Positions 14,829 to 23,603 of a DNA stretch of 64,000 nucleotides are shown piece by piece. A program made the translations under genes and the position numbers. The stretch is from the NCBI RefSeq assembly GCF_007829815.1, contig NZ_VIWT01000001.1, positions 5,175,001 through 5,239,000 of the forward strand. Direction: 5' to 3'. The first letter of the stretch is position 1. Every line of letters starts with the position of its first letter. Source of the DNA: Kitasatospora viridis (GTDB lineage: Bacteria > Actinomycetota > Actinomycetes > Streptomycetales > Streptomycetaceae). The notes below the pieces were generated by a model, which was not told where the DNA came from, did not search any database, and saw only the letters and a program-made list of their open reading frames with translations.

Positions 14829-16484
14829 TCAGACCTGCGCGACCGGCTGACGGACCTTCAGCCGCGTCAGGGTGGTCCGCCAGCGCAGCACCTTGGCCTC
14901 GTCCGCCGGCCCGGGCCGCCAGAGCCGGACCGGCGAGTCCGGCCGCAGCGGGTGCCGCTGCGCCTTCAGGCCGCGCAACTGCCAGGTGACCGCGTCCTGG
15001 CGCAGCACCGGCAGGCCGGTGACGGGGCCGGCGGGGGTGTCGGCCTGCCAGATCAGCGAGCGGCTGAGCAGCACCAGCGCCGGGTCGTCCAGCCACTTCG
15101 CCTGCCAGTCGGCGGCGGGCTGCGTGATGAGGTCGGCGGTGCCGGACAGCTGCTCCAGCACCTCGGCGCGCAACCGCCGGGCGGAGCGGTCCAGGGCGTC
15201 GCGCAACACGTCCAGTTCGCGCAGCCGGTGGTCGTACGGGCCGTTGTAGCGGAACGGGAAGGGCTGCACCACGCGGCCGCGCTGGTCGCGGAAGGCCAGC
15301 TGGACCGCCGGCTCATCGGGGCGGATGACCAGCTCGGCGGTGCCCTGCGTGCCCACCGGAGCGGATATCCGTCCGTGGTAGAGCCGTTGGCGGGCCGCGA
15401 GCAGCCGCTGCACCTGGCTGTGCGCGCCCTGGGCGGTCAGCGCGGCGGTCCCGGCCAGCTGGAAAGCGGCCGCGCCACGCGCCAACGGTTCCAGGGACTC
15501 GCCGAGTTGGAACTCCAGGGTGCGGGTCAGCTGCTCGACCGGTCCGGCGCCACCGATCACCCCCACCGCGTGCGCGACGCCGGTGAGCAGGCGATGGCTC
15601 GACTCCGCGGCGGGTTGGCCGATCAGCCCCAGGTGGGCCCGGCAGTCGGGGGCCCCGTGCCGCCCGGCAATTAGCAACAGGTCCAGCAACTCGGTGGTGC
15701 CTGGCGCCAGTTGCGCCAACTCCCGAACGCGCCCCCGCCAGCGGTCGGCGGGTTCGCCGTCGGGGCGGTCGGCCAGCAGCGCGAGCAGCCGCCCGCCGGC
15801 CGGCTCGTACACCCGCGCGCCGAGCAGGCAGCGCACGGCCACGGTGAAGCGGTCGCCGGCGGCCAACAGCGGATCCGGGTCGTGCTCGGTCACCAGCAGC
15901 GCGCGCACCTCGGCGGCGGCGCGCTCGTCACCGGTCCGAAGCGTTTCGTCCTCGGGGTCCCGGGCCGGGTGCTCCCTCCGGAGGCAGCTGTGCCAGGCGG
16001 CCACGACGGTGCGCAGGTAGGGCTGGAAGGCGTGCTGCTCGGCGGCGGGCAGCTCCCGCAGCGCGGTCATCGGCAGCAGCAGGCTCTCGGCGGCGTCGAG
16101 CCAGTCGCAACGCGGCCGGACCGGGTCGAGCCGGCTCAGCGCGTACGCGAAGAGCCGGTGCACCTGCGCCGGCTGCCAGCCGCCCGGCAGCGCGGCCAAC
16201 GCGTGGGCGATGTAGGGCTCGTGGTCCCGGCAGCCGAGCCCACCACGCTCGCGCTGCAGCCGCAGTGCCACGTCGCGGCGCTGCCGCTCGGTCAGCCGGG
16301 CGGCCAGCCGGAGGCTGCGCGGCGCCTCCAGCTCGGCTCGCGGGTCGGACTCGATCCGGCGGCGGTACAGCTTCCGGTCGGCTCGTCTGGCCCGGGCGAT
16401 CGCCCGGGCCAGACGAGCCGGCACCAGCGGGTCCGGCTCGTGCTCGCCGTTGGTGAACGGGAACTGGGGCTCGCGCCACCTCAC
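14829..16484 (-). CDS. DUF4132 protein, C-terminally shortened
   Basis: 551 residues from ATG 16484. Mostly helical, with a tetratricopeptide-like N-terminal half (residues 1-330) and a C-terminal part typical of DUF4132: LVIRPDEPAVQLAF, LLSRSLIWQAD, DSPVRLWRPGPADEAKVLRWR, then a stop soon after RLKVRQPVAQV. In full-length DUF4132 proteins the QPFKQ-type motif at this point is followed by about 150 more residues; these are absent. DUF4132 occurs in large MolR-like and WGR-associated proteins of unknown function. The loss could be an old truncation or a family branch. A 42-bp perfect palindrome sits in codons 22-35. The gene converges on the SSS operon. Confidence 0.65.
   Translation of the reverse strand: MRWREPQFPFTNGEHEPDPLVPARLARAIARARRADRKLYRRRIESDPRAELEAPRSLRLAARLTERQRRDVALRLQRERGGLGCRDHEPYIAHALAALPGGWQPAQVHRLFAYALSRLDPVRPRCDWLDAAESLLLPMTALRELPAAEQHAFQPYLRTVVAAWHSCLRREHPARDPEDETLRTGDERAAAEVRALLVTEHDPDPLLAAGDRFTVAVRCLLGARVYEPAGGRLLALLADRPDGEPADRWRGRVRELAQLAPGTTELLDLLLIAGRHGAPDCRAHLGLIGQPAAESSHRLLTGVAHAVGVIGGAGPVEQLTRTLEFQLGESLEPLARGAAAFQLAGTAALTAQGAHSQVQRLLAARQRLYHGRISAPVGTQGTAELVIRPDEPAVQLAFRDQRGRVVQPFPFRYNGPYDHRLRELDVLRDALDRSARRLRAEVLEQLSGTADLITQPAADWQAKWLDDPALVLLSRSLIWQADTPAGPVTGLPVLRQDAVTWQLRGLKAQRHPLRPDSPVRLWRPGPADEAKVLRWRTTLTRLKVRQPVAQV
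16379..16420. repeat. 42-bp perfect palindrome inside DUF4132 coding sequence
   Basis: Each 21-base arm is the exact reverse complement of the other; the centre is GGGCGATCGCCC and the outer arms read CGGCTCGTCTGGCC and its complement. There is no spacer. It encodes residues about 22-35 (PARLARAIARARRA) of the DUF4132 protein, so it is translated. A perfect palindrome of this length would form a strong hairpin in mRNA or a cruciform in DNA. Confidence 0.9.
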
Positions 16485-16505
16485 GTCCGGACCCCCTCGT
16501 GGTCG

Positions 16506-18416
16506 TTACAGCGCGCCGGCCAGCCGGTCGGCCATCAGCCGGATGAACCGGGCCGGGTCCTCGGGCTGCCCGCCCTCGGCCAGCAGGGCCATGCCGTAGA
16601 CCAGTTCGGCGGTCTCCGGCAGGGCCGGGTCGTCGGCCCGCTCGGTGTGCGCCCGGTTCAGGCCGGTGACCAGCGGGTGGCCCGGGTTGAGCTCCAGGAT
16701 CCGCTTGGCGTGCGGCAGTTCCTGGCCCATCGCACGGTACATCGCCTCCAGCGCCGGGGTGGCGTCGTGGGTGTCGGAGACCACGCAGGCGGGGGAGACG
16801 GTGAGGCGGGTGGAGAGCCGCACCTCCTTGACCTGCTCGCCCAGCTGCTCGGTCATCCAGGTCAGCAGCCCGGCGAACTCCTGCTGGCGCTGCTCCTTCT
16901 GCTCCTCGCCCTGCTCGGCCTCGCCGGTGGCGTCCAGGTCGATCTCGCCCTTGGCGACCGAGCGCAGCTCCTTGCCCTCGAAGGCCGGCACGGCGTCCAC
17001 CCAGACCTCGTCCACCGGGTCGGTGAGCAGCAGCACCTCGATGCCCTTGGCCCGGAAGGCCTCCAGGTGCGGGGAGTGCTCGATCGCCTGCCGGGACTCG
17101 CCGGTCAGGTAGTAGACGTGCTCCTGGCCCTCGGGCATCCGCTCCAGGTACTGCTTGAGCGTGGTCGGCTTCTCAGGGTCGTGGGTGGAGGCGAAGGAGG
17201 AGACGGCCAGGATGGTGTCCCGGTTCTCGGTGTCGCCGAGCAGGCCCTCCTTGAGCACCCGCCCGAACTCCCGCCAGAAGTCGGCGTACTTCTCCGGCGA
17301 GTTGGCCTGCAGCTCCTTGACCGTGGAGAGCACCTTCTTGGCCAGCCGACGGCGGATCAGCTGGATCTGCCGGTCCTGCTGGAGGATCTCCCGGGAGACG
17401 TTCAGCGAGAGGTCGGCCGCGTCCACCACGCCCTTGACGAACCGCAGGTAGGGCGGCATCAGGGCTTCGCAGTCGTCCATCACGAAGACCCGCTTCACGT
17501 ACAGCTGGATCCCGCGCGTCGCGCCCTGGGTGTAGAGGTCGTGCGGCGCCCGGGCCGGCAGGAAGAGCAGCGCCTGGAACTCGAAGGTGCCCTCGGCCTG
17601 CAGCCGGATGGTCTCCAGCGGCGCCGTCCAGTCGTGGCTCAGGTGCCGGTAGAGCTCCTGGTACTCCTCCTCGGTGGCCTCGTCCTTGGAGCGCGCCCAG
17701 AGCGCCTTCATCGAGTTGAGGGTCTGCGGCTCGGCCGCCTCCTCGCCCTCCGCCGGAGCCGCGGCGGCCAGCCGGATCGGGTAGGTGATGAAGTCCGAGT
17801 AGCGCTTGACGATCTCGCGGATCTTCCATTCCGCGGTGTAGTCGTGCAGCTGGTCCTCGGTGTCGGCGGGGCGCAGCTTCAGGGTGACAGAGGTGCCCTG
17901 CGGCGCGTCCTCGACGTCCTCCAGGGTGTAGCTGCCCTCGCCGCTGGAGGCCCAGCGGGTGCCGGACTCCTCGCCCGCCTTGCGGGTGACCAGCACCACC
18001 TCGTCGGCCACCATGAAGCTGGAGTAGAAGCCGACGCCGAACTGGCCGATCAGGCCCTCGGCGGCCGTCGGGTCGCCGTCCTTGGCGCCCTGCAGCTCCT
18101 GGACGAACTTCGCGGTGCCGGAGTTGGCGATCGTCCCGATGAGCTGGATCACCTCGTCGTGGGTCATCCCGATGCCGTTGTCCCGCACGGTGAGGGTGCG
18201 GGCGTCGGGGTCGGCCGTCAGCTCGACGTGCAGGTCGGAGACGTCGGCGCCGGTCACCTCCCCGCGCAGCGCGGCCAGTCGCAGCTTGTCCAGCGCGTCG
18301 GAGGCGTTGGAGACCAGCTCGCGCAGGAACACGTCCTTGTTCGAATAGATCGAATGGATCACCATCTGCAGGAGCTGACGCGCTTCCACCTGGAACTCGA
18401 ACGTCTCAGTCGCCAT
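16506..18416 (-). CDS. htpG: Molecular chaperone HtpG (Hsp90)
   Basis: 636 residues starting at MATETFEFQ (complement of 18414-18416), with GGAGG upstream. The GHKL ATPase domain shows [13 protein letters not shown], the DNGIGM lid motif, GTIANSGT, and [13 protein letters not shown]. The middle domain contains [22 protein letters not shown] and LNVSREILQ, and the C-terminal dimerisation domain ends with [17 protein letters not shown]. Length is normal for bacterial Hsp90 (about 630). It folds and remodels client proteins in the cytosol in cooperation with DnaK. No HAIR element for HspR was seen upstream. The QueA and DUF397 genes lie upstream on the same strand. Confidence 0.95.
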
Positions 18417-18579
18417 GCCCGGTCTTTCCTCCTCGGTTCGCACGCTGTGTGCCGACCCGAGCACTGTAGATCAACGAGGTGTCGGCCGGTGCGGCGGCAG
18501 TTGACGGGGCGTCCGGCGGCCGGGGACGCGGCGGGCCCGCCACCCCCGGGCGGGGACGGCGGGCCGGGGGTGCCGGCGG

Positions 18580-18804
18580 TCAGAACTCGCCGTCGCGCAC
18601 GCCCTCGACGAAGGCCGTCCACTCGCCGGCCGTGAAGCGCAGCGGGGTCAGCCGCGGATTCTTGGAATCGCGCAGCGCCACCGCGCCGCCCGGCAGTTCG
18701 GCCACCTCGACGCAGTCCTTGCCGTCCTTGCTGTAGCTGCTGGTGCGCCAGGTCAGGTCGGTCGGGTCCACCTGGTAGAGGTCGGCCTTGCGCATCTCGG
18801 ACAT
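18580..18804 (-). CDS. DUF397 protein
   Basis: 74 residues with GAGGAG upstream of the ATG at 18804. It has the full DUF397 signature: WRTSSYSKDGKDCVEVAEL, then VALRDSKNP and LRFTAGEWTAFVEGVRDGEF. DUF397 proteins are small streptomycete proteins usually paired with an XRE regulator (Scr1/BldB-type systems), where the small protein acts as antitoxin-like or developmental partner. Here no XRE gene is adjacent, so this copy is an orphan between htpG and the queA-like gene. Confidence 0.85.
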   Translation of the reverse strand: MSEMRKADLYQVDPTDLTWRTSSYSKDGKDCVEVAELPGGAVALRDSKNPRLTPLRFTAGEWTAFVEGVRDGEF

Positions 18805-18858
18805 GGTGTTCTCCTCTCGCGGGGCAATCGATCGGGGTCGGGGGAGTCGGTGGGTGGG

Positions 18859-19953
18859 TCAGACGATCAGCATCGAGTCGCCGAACTCGTAGAACCGGTA
18901 GCCGTTCGGCACGATCTCGGTCCGGTAGACCTCGGGCAGCCGGGCGCCGCCCACCAGGCTCGACGTGAGCTGGAGCTCGGAGCTGCGCGGCATGTGCAGG
19001 TTGGTCAGGAAGGCGTCGCAGGAGCGGAACCGGTGCTCCGGGCTGATGATCAACCGGGTCCAGCCGTCGCCGGGCCAGACCCGCCCGTCCTCGTCGGTCA
19101 CCGTCTCCAGCGTGCGCATCACCGTGGTGCCGCAGACCACCACCCGGCCGCCGGCCCGGCGGCGGGCGTTGATCAGGTCGGCCGTCTCGATCGGCACCTC
19201 GTAGTGCTCGCAGCCCGGGAAGTTGCCGCGTTCGTCGGCGGCGGTGCGGGCCGTGTCCGCCGGCAGCACCGGCTCGGTGACGCCGGCCGTCTCGCGCAGC
19301 CAGCCGGCGAGGCGCACCACGCCCCACTTGACGCCGATGTCCAGCGTCAGCTCCGCGACCGCGACGCCCCGTTCAGCCAGCCGGCGCAGCAGGGCCAGGG
19401 TGAAGTGCCGCCCGGCGGAGGGCAGCATGATGCCGCCGGGGCGGCTCGCGTAGACGTTCTGGTAGTGCTCGGGGCGGGGCGCGGAGCCGAGGTAGTGCGG
19501 GTAGAAGAGCGTGGCGACCTTCTCCAGCGCCTCGGGCTCCGGCGGGCTCAGCAGCATCCGCCACACCCCGGGCTCCTCGGAGTGCAGCAGTCGGCCGGTC
19601 ATCCGCCCGCCGTCGAAGGCGAACTCCTCGCCGGCTCGGCGGTCCGGCTCGGTGGCCACCACCTGGGCGTGCCAACTCCCGTCCGCCATCGGCGAGTACA
19701 CCTGCACCACGACCGGGCGCCCGGCCCCGTCCAGGCCGCGCAGCACGGACGGCAGGACCCGGGAGTTGTTGAGCACCAGCACGTCCCCGGGCCGGAGTTC
19801 CTCGTCGATCTCGTGGAACCGCCGGTGCCGCACCGCGCCGTCGGCGCGCCGCACCACCACCAGTCGGGAGTCGCTGCGCTGTGCGCCGCGCGCCTCGACC
19901 GGCTCCTTCGCCACCTGCTCGGGCGGCACCGTGTACTCCGCGTGCTCCACCAC
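18859..19953 (-). CDS. QueA-like SAM:tRNA ribosyltransferase-isomerase homologue, divergent
   Basis: 364 residues from GTG 19953 with AAGGGG upstream. QueA-family features are present: DSRLVVVRR near the start, GDVLVLNNSRVLPSVLRG, PSAGRHFTLALLRRL, the HYEVP segment with DLINARRRAGGRVVVCGTT, FLTNLHMPRSSELQLTSSLVG and YRFYEFGDSMLIV at the C-terminus. The conserved strand that in true QueA reads like HVGLGTFRPV is here DIGVKWGVV, and the GS(I/V)AAPTAG motif is GIMLPSAG. QueA transfers the ribosyl group of SAM to preQ1 in tRNA to make epoxyqueuosine, but no tgt, queF, queC-E or queG gene is in the window and most streptomycetes lack the pathway. A different substrate is likely. Confidence 0.75.
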   Translation of the reverse strand: MVEHAEYTVPPEQVAKEPVEARGAQRSDSRLVVVRRADGAVRHRRFHEIDEELRPGDVLVLNNSRVLPSVLRGLDGAGRPVVVQVYSPMADGSWHAQVVATEPDRRAGEEFAFDGGRMTGRLLHSEEPGVWRMLLSPPEPEALEKVATLFYPHYLGSAPRPEHYQNVYASRPGGIMLPSAGRHFTLALLRRLAERGVAVAELTLDIGVKWGVVRLAGWLRETAGVTEPVLPADTARTAADERGNFPGCEHYEVPIETADLINARRRAGGRVVVCGTTVMRTLETVTDEDGRVWPGDGWTRLIISPEHRFRSCDAFLTNLHMPRSSELQLTSSLVGGARLPEVYRTEIVPNGYRFYEFGDSMLIV

Positions 19954-20297
19954 TGGTACCCCTTCCGCAACCGGTCCCCGTCAATCCCCGCACGGCCCCT
20001 TCGTGTCCGAACCATTCGGGCCGCGCTCCTCCCAGCATGCGCCCGCCCGTCGCGCCCGCGCATCCCGGGCCGCCGGGCGGGCGGGGCGCGGCGACGGGCC
20101 CGCGGTGCGCGCCGTCCGTGGCGGTGCGTCAGCACCCGGAGTCGGCGCAGCGCATGACGGACCGCCATCCCGTGGCGCGGCGCTGCGACCGGACCGCCGG
20201 GTCGCCACGTGAGTTACCACTGAGCGGCGAGGTGCCGCCGAGACAGCCCCGACCTGCGGTTCAGCGACCCCGCGGTCCACCTACGGAGTGTGAGACC
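19954..20297. other. Intergenic region between queA-like and S53 peptidase genes
   Basis: 344 bases separating divergent genes. An open frame from ATG 20154 would extend the S53 peptidase by 48 residues, but those residues are atypical and would mask the signal peptide, so I left them out. I saw no convincing -10/-35 pair, terminator or small gene here. Confidence 0.4.
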
Positions 20298-22298
20298 TTG
20301 CCCCGAACCATCCCCCTGCCCACCCCGCCCCACGCCCCCGCCGCACGGCGCCCCCGGGCGGGCCGACTGGCCGCCACCGCCGCCGCGGCCGCGCTGGTCG
20401 CGGCCGGCGCGGCGGCACCGGCCGCCGACGCCGCGAGCCCGGCGCGCACCTCGCTGGCGTCCCCCGTCCCCGGCTGGATCACGGCCCCGGGCCAGGGAAC
20501 GCTGGTCGACACCGGCGCGGCCCCGGGCGACTGGGGCCTGTCACTGCGGGTCTACCTGGCCGGCAAGGACCCGGTGGGCCTGGCCGAGGCGGCCGAGCGG
20601 GTCGCCGACCCCGCCGACCCGGCCTACGCGCACTACCTGACGCCCGCCCAGGTCGCCCAGCGCTACGGCACCACCCCGGCCCAGACGGCGAAGGTCGGCG
20701 ACTGGCTCAGCGGCTTCGGCATGCACGTCACCGGCACCAACGCCCACTACCTGGCGGTCACCGCCACCGTGGATCAGGTGCAGCGGGCCTTCGCCACCAC
20801 GGTGCACGGCTACGCCCGGCAGGCCGGCCAGCCCGCCGCGCTGGCGTTCCCGGTCGGCGGGATCTCCGTGCCGGCCGCGCTCGGCCACGACATCAGCACG
20901 GTGCTCGGCCTCGACGACACCAACCCCACGATCCCCGAGACCCCCGCGAGCCCCGCCATCGCGGACACCCCCGCACCGGCCGCCGCGGCCCAGCCGTGCT
21001 CGCAGTGGTGGGGCCAGAGCAGCTCGGCGATCCCGCCCGTCGACGGCCGCACCACCGCCGTCGACCAGGTCTGCGGCTACACCCCGCAACAGCTGCGCGA
21101 CGCCTACGGGGTGACGAACAGCCAGTACACCGGCAAGGGCCGCACGGTGGCCGTGGTGCTGGACGGCGCGCTGCCCACCATGGAGGCCGACGCCGACCGG
21201 TTCTTCGCCGCCCACGGCCTCCCCGGCTTCGCACCGGGCCAGTACAGCGAGAACTTCGGCCCGCGCTTCGCCGCCACCTGCGGCCACTACGCCGACGCGC
21301 CCGAGGAACCGCTGGACGTGGAGTCGCTCCACATCGCCGCCCCGGACGCCAAGGTGGTCTACGTCGGGGCCGACTGCGACACCGGAGCCGGCGGATCGAC
21401 GGCGTTCCTGGACGCCCACACCCGGATCGTGGACCAGCACCTCGCCGACGTGGTGACCGACTCGTTCGCCACCAGGGAGGACCAGGACTCGCCCGCCACC
21501 GTCGTCGCCTGGGACCAGATGTTCCAGCAGGGCACCGTGGAGGGCATCGGCTTCGACTACGCCTCCGGCGACGAGGGCGACGGATCGGACGGCAGCGGCC
21601 CCGGCGCGGTGATCTTCCCGGCCTCCGACCAGTGGGCCACCGCCGTCGGCGGCACCACCCTGGAGATCGGCGAGAACGGCAACGTGGCCGGCGAACTCGG
21701 CTGGGGCGCCGACGCGGTGCAGATCAACCCGCAGGGCACCGGCTACCTGGCCCCGCCGCCCGGACAGTTCTTCATGGGCTCGGGCGGCGGCCGCAGCAAC
21801 CTGATCGGCCAGCCCTGGTACCAGCGGAACGTGGTTCCCCGGGCGCTGGCCACCGGCGGCGGCACCGCACCGGCCCACCGCGAGCTGCCGGACGTCTCCG
21901 CCGACGGCGACCGCAACTCCGGCTGGCTGATCGGCTTCACCACCCCCGGCGGCAGCTACCACGAGGAGTTGGGCGCCGGCACCAGCGGCTCCTCCCCGCT
22001 GATCGCGGCCCTCGAAGCGGACGCCGGCCAGGCCGCGGGCCACGCGCTCGGCTTCGCCAACCCGCTGCTCTACCAGCTGCGCGGCACCCCGGCGATCCGC
22101 GACATCGTGCCCGCTGCGGCCGGCCAGGTGCCCCCGGTGGTGAGCTACCTGCCGAGTTGGCAGACCCCGGGCAGCTTCGACAGCTACCTCTCCCAGCTCG
22201 ACCACGACAGCACCCTGACGACCGCGCCCGGCTACGACGACGTCACCGGCGTCGGCTCGGCCAGCCCGGACTTCGTCCGCTTCTTCGCGCGGCACTGA
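20298..22298 (+). CDS. Secreted S53-family serine-carboxyl peptidase (sedolisin type)
   Basis: 666 residues from TTG 20298 with GGAG upstream. The signal peptide is twin-arginine-like in composition (RRPRAGRLAATAAAAALVAAG) and ends near AADAAS, residue 46. A pro-kumamolisin prodomain (about 60-200) contains YAHYLTPAQVAQRYG. In the catalytic domain, the Glu-x3-Asp pair is in EEPLDVESLHIA near residue 340, and the nucleophile is in GAGTSGSSPLIAAL near 565. VGGTTLEIGENG is the oxyanion-side strand, and GYDDVTGVGSASPD forms the C-terminal calcium site. It is exported as a zymogen and self-activates; members degrade proteins in acidic conditions. A short tandem repeat and a strong terminator follow. 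Confidence 0.9.
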   Translation: MPRTIPLPTPPHAPAARRPRAGRLAATAAAAALVAAGAAAPAADAASPARTSLASPVPGWITAPGQGTLVDTGAAPGDWGLSLRVYLAGKDPVGLAEAAERVADPADPAYAHYLTPAQVAQRYGTTPAQTAKVGDWLSGFGMHVTGTNAHYLAVTATVDQVQRAFATTVHGYARQAGQPAALAFPVGGISVPAALGHDISTVLGLDDTNPTIPETPASPAIADTPAPAAAAQPCSQWWGQSSSAIPPVDGRTTAVDQVCGYTPQQLRDAYGVTNSQYTGKGRTVAVVLDGALPTMEADADRFFAAHGLPGFAPGQYSENFGPRFAATCGHYADAPEEPLDVESLHIAAPDAKVVYVGADCDTGAGGSTAFLDAHTRIVDQHLADVVTDSFATREDQDSPATVVAWDQMFQQGTVEGIGFDYASGDEGDGSDGSGPGAVIFPASDQWATAVGGTTLEIGENGNVAGELGWGADAVQINPQGTGYLAPPPGQFFMGSGGGRSNLIGQPWYQRNVVPRALATGGGTAPAHRELPDVSADGDRNSGWLIGFTTPGGSYHEELGAGTSGSSPLIAALEADAGQAAGHALGFANPLLYQLRGTPAIRDIVPAAAGQVPPVVSYLPSWQTPGSFDSYLSQLDHDSTLTTAPGYDDVTGVGSASPDFVRFFARH

Positions 22299-22350
22299 CG
22301 ATCCGGCACTGACGGTCCGGCGCCTGACGGTCCGGCACCTGACGGTCCGG
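22293..22350. repeat. Four tandem 14/15-bp repeats at S53 gene end
   Basis: Units start at 22293, 22307, 22321 and 22336 and share CTGACGGTCCGG (the first has CTGACGATCCGG). The stop codon of the peptidase is inside the first unit. The last unit runs into the arm of the terminator hairpin, so the array may have arisen by slippage from that arm. Confidence 0.8.
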
Positions 22351-22386
22351 TCCGGGTGGACGCCCGCCGGCGTCCACCCGGACCGG
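22347..22386. terminator. Strong bidirectional terminator
   Basis: Perfect 18-bp inverted repeat with a four-base loop: the left arm begins CCGGTCCGGGTGG (22347-22364) and the right arm is 22369-22386. It sits between the convergent S53 peptidase and secreted-protein genes and would serve both. Confidence 0.85.
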
Positions 22387-22391
22387 CCGGG

Positions 22392-22892
22392 TCAGCAGTG
22401 GAAGGTGGTGTTGCCGGTGCCGGAGTTGGCCCCGGTGTTGAAGTCGTGGTCGTCGCTGTAGATCACGCAGCCGTCGACCGTGGCCGTCGCGCCGAAGGTC
22501 CGGGAGTCCTGGTCGATGCTCACGCCGTAGGAGTAGTCGTCGCTGTGGGCGTTGGACGACACGCGGTCGCCCTGCATGCTCAGCACCGACCCGTCCGGCG
22601 CGTCGTCGATGACCTGGAGCTCGACCGACGCGCCCGGGGTGTTCATCCAGGCGGTCGCGCCCTTGAAGTGGGCGACCACCTTGCGGCACCCGGGGGAGTA
22701 CACCAGGTCGACCCGGCCGAGGTAGGTGTCCCCGCCGTAGAGGTACTGGGCGTGTCCGACGGTGGTGCTGTAGTCGCAGCCGTCGCCGGGGCCGCTGGCG
22801 GCGGCCGTTCCGGCGGTCGCGCCGATGCCGACCAGGGCGAGGACGGTGGCCGCGGCGGCCAGCGAGGTTCGGCGGAGTGCGGTGGAAGGCAA
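22392..22892 (-). CDS. Small secreted protein, unknown family
   Basis: 166 residues from a TTG at 22892 preceded by GAGGAG. A Sec signal peptide (RRTSLAAAATVLALVGIGA) is cleaved near residue 35 (AAASG). The mature ~130 residues are rich in Gly, Ser, Asp and Tyr, contain three cysteines (CDY, GCRK, GCVIY) plus a final Cys at the C-terminus, so two disulfides are possible, and end GNTTFHC. Beta-rich composition suggests a compact extracellular domain. I do not recognise the family. A second small secreted protein follows upstream on the same strand, suggesting a shared secretion programme. Confidence 0.65.
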   Translation of the reverse strand: MPSTALRRTSLAAAATVLALVGIGATAGTAAASGPGDGCDYSTTVGHAQYLYGGDTYLGRVDLVYSPGCRKVVAHFKGATAWMNTPGASVELQVIDDAPDGSVLSMQGDRVSSNAHSDDYSYGVSIDQDSRTFGATATVDGCVIYSDDHDFNTGANSGTGNTTFHC

Positions 22893-22996
22893 GGGGGGTG
22901 TCTCCTCGGTGCGTCGGATCGGTGGGTCGGATCTGCCACGGGTGGGTGGTGCGGAGGGGCTGGGGCCGGCGAGCGACCCGCAGCCCCTCCGGGGAC

Positions 22997-23329
22997 TCAC
23001 GAGCAGGCGTACCAGTGGGTGGTGCCCTCGGACGCGCAGAACGACGTGGTCAGGTGGCCGTCCACGGGGTAGGTGTTGGAGCCCGGGTAGTAGAGGTCGG
23101 ACCCGCCGTTCGCGTAGACCCGGTAGTCGGTCCACGGGCCGGAGAGCGTGAAGTGGACCGTGCTGACGTCGATCGAGCGGTTGTAGGAAATGCTGGTGAC
23201 GCAGATCTGCTCGCCCTGCGGGCTCCTGGAGCTGCAGCCGATGGTGGCGGCCTGGGCCGGAGCCGCCGTCACCACGCCGGCCACTGCGGCGGCGGCGACG
23301 GCCAGACCGGTGATCGTCCTGCGGAACAC
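22997..23329 (-). CDS. Small secreted protein, unknown family
   Basis: 110 residues starting at GTG 23329 with AGAGG upstream. The signal peptide (FRRTITGLAVAAAAVAGV) ends at APAQA, near residue 29. The ~80-residue mature chain has four cysteines (IGCSS, QICVT, FCASE, YACS at the end), fitting two disulfides, and several tyrosines and tryptophans. It resembles the preceding secreted protein in size and cysteine pattern, although sequences differ. Role unknown. The upstream region carries a 14-bp tandem repeat. Confidence 0.65.
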   Translation of the reverse strand: MFRRTITGLAVAAAAVAGVVTAAPAQAATIGCSSRSPQGEQICVTSISYNRSIDVSTVHFTLSGPWTDYRVYANGGSDLYYPGSNTYPVDGHLTTSFCASEGTTHWYACS

Positions 23330-23348
23330 GGTGAACCTCTTCCTGTCG

Positions 23349-23403
23349 GTGACTACTGATCGGTGACTACTGATCGGTGACTTCTGATCGGTGACTTCTG
23401 ACG
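23349..23403. repeat. Four tandem 14-bp repeats upstream of secreted-protein gene
   Basis: Units GTGACTACTGATCG (23349 and 23363), GTGACTTCTGATCG (23377) and GTGACTTCTGACG (23391) follow head to tail, 20 bases before the GTG of the minus-strand secreted protein. The 14-bp period and A/T content set them apart from the flanks. They could be regulator-binding sites or a slippage array; a leader transcript would include them. Confidence 0.85.
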
Positions 23404-23603
23404 TGGGACCGCCCGCCGCGTCGTACGACGCGGGCCGGTGAGGGCGCTGACGGGGGCGGTCGGCAACTGGTCCCGGCGAAGGCGCGGACCGGACGCATCG
23501 CGGCCCGACTCCGGGAATGCCTGGTCCCAAGGATGGGGAAGCGTCACGTGTTCGGTAGCACCTGACAGGCGTCTGACAACATCGAACACCAAGGGGGACA
23601 CCA

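Noticed and set aside
18417..18579. HspR-controlled htpG promoter (HAIR element)
   Set aside because: I looked for CTTGAGT-N7-ACTCAAG and did not find it upstream of htpG.
23349..23403. CRISPR array
   Set aside because: The repeats are 14 bp and adjacent without spacers, and no cas gene is in the window.
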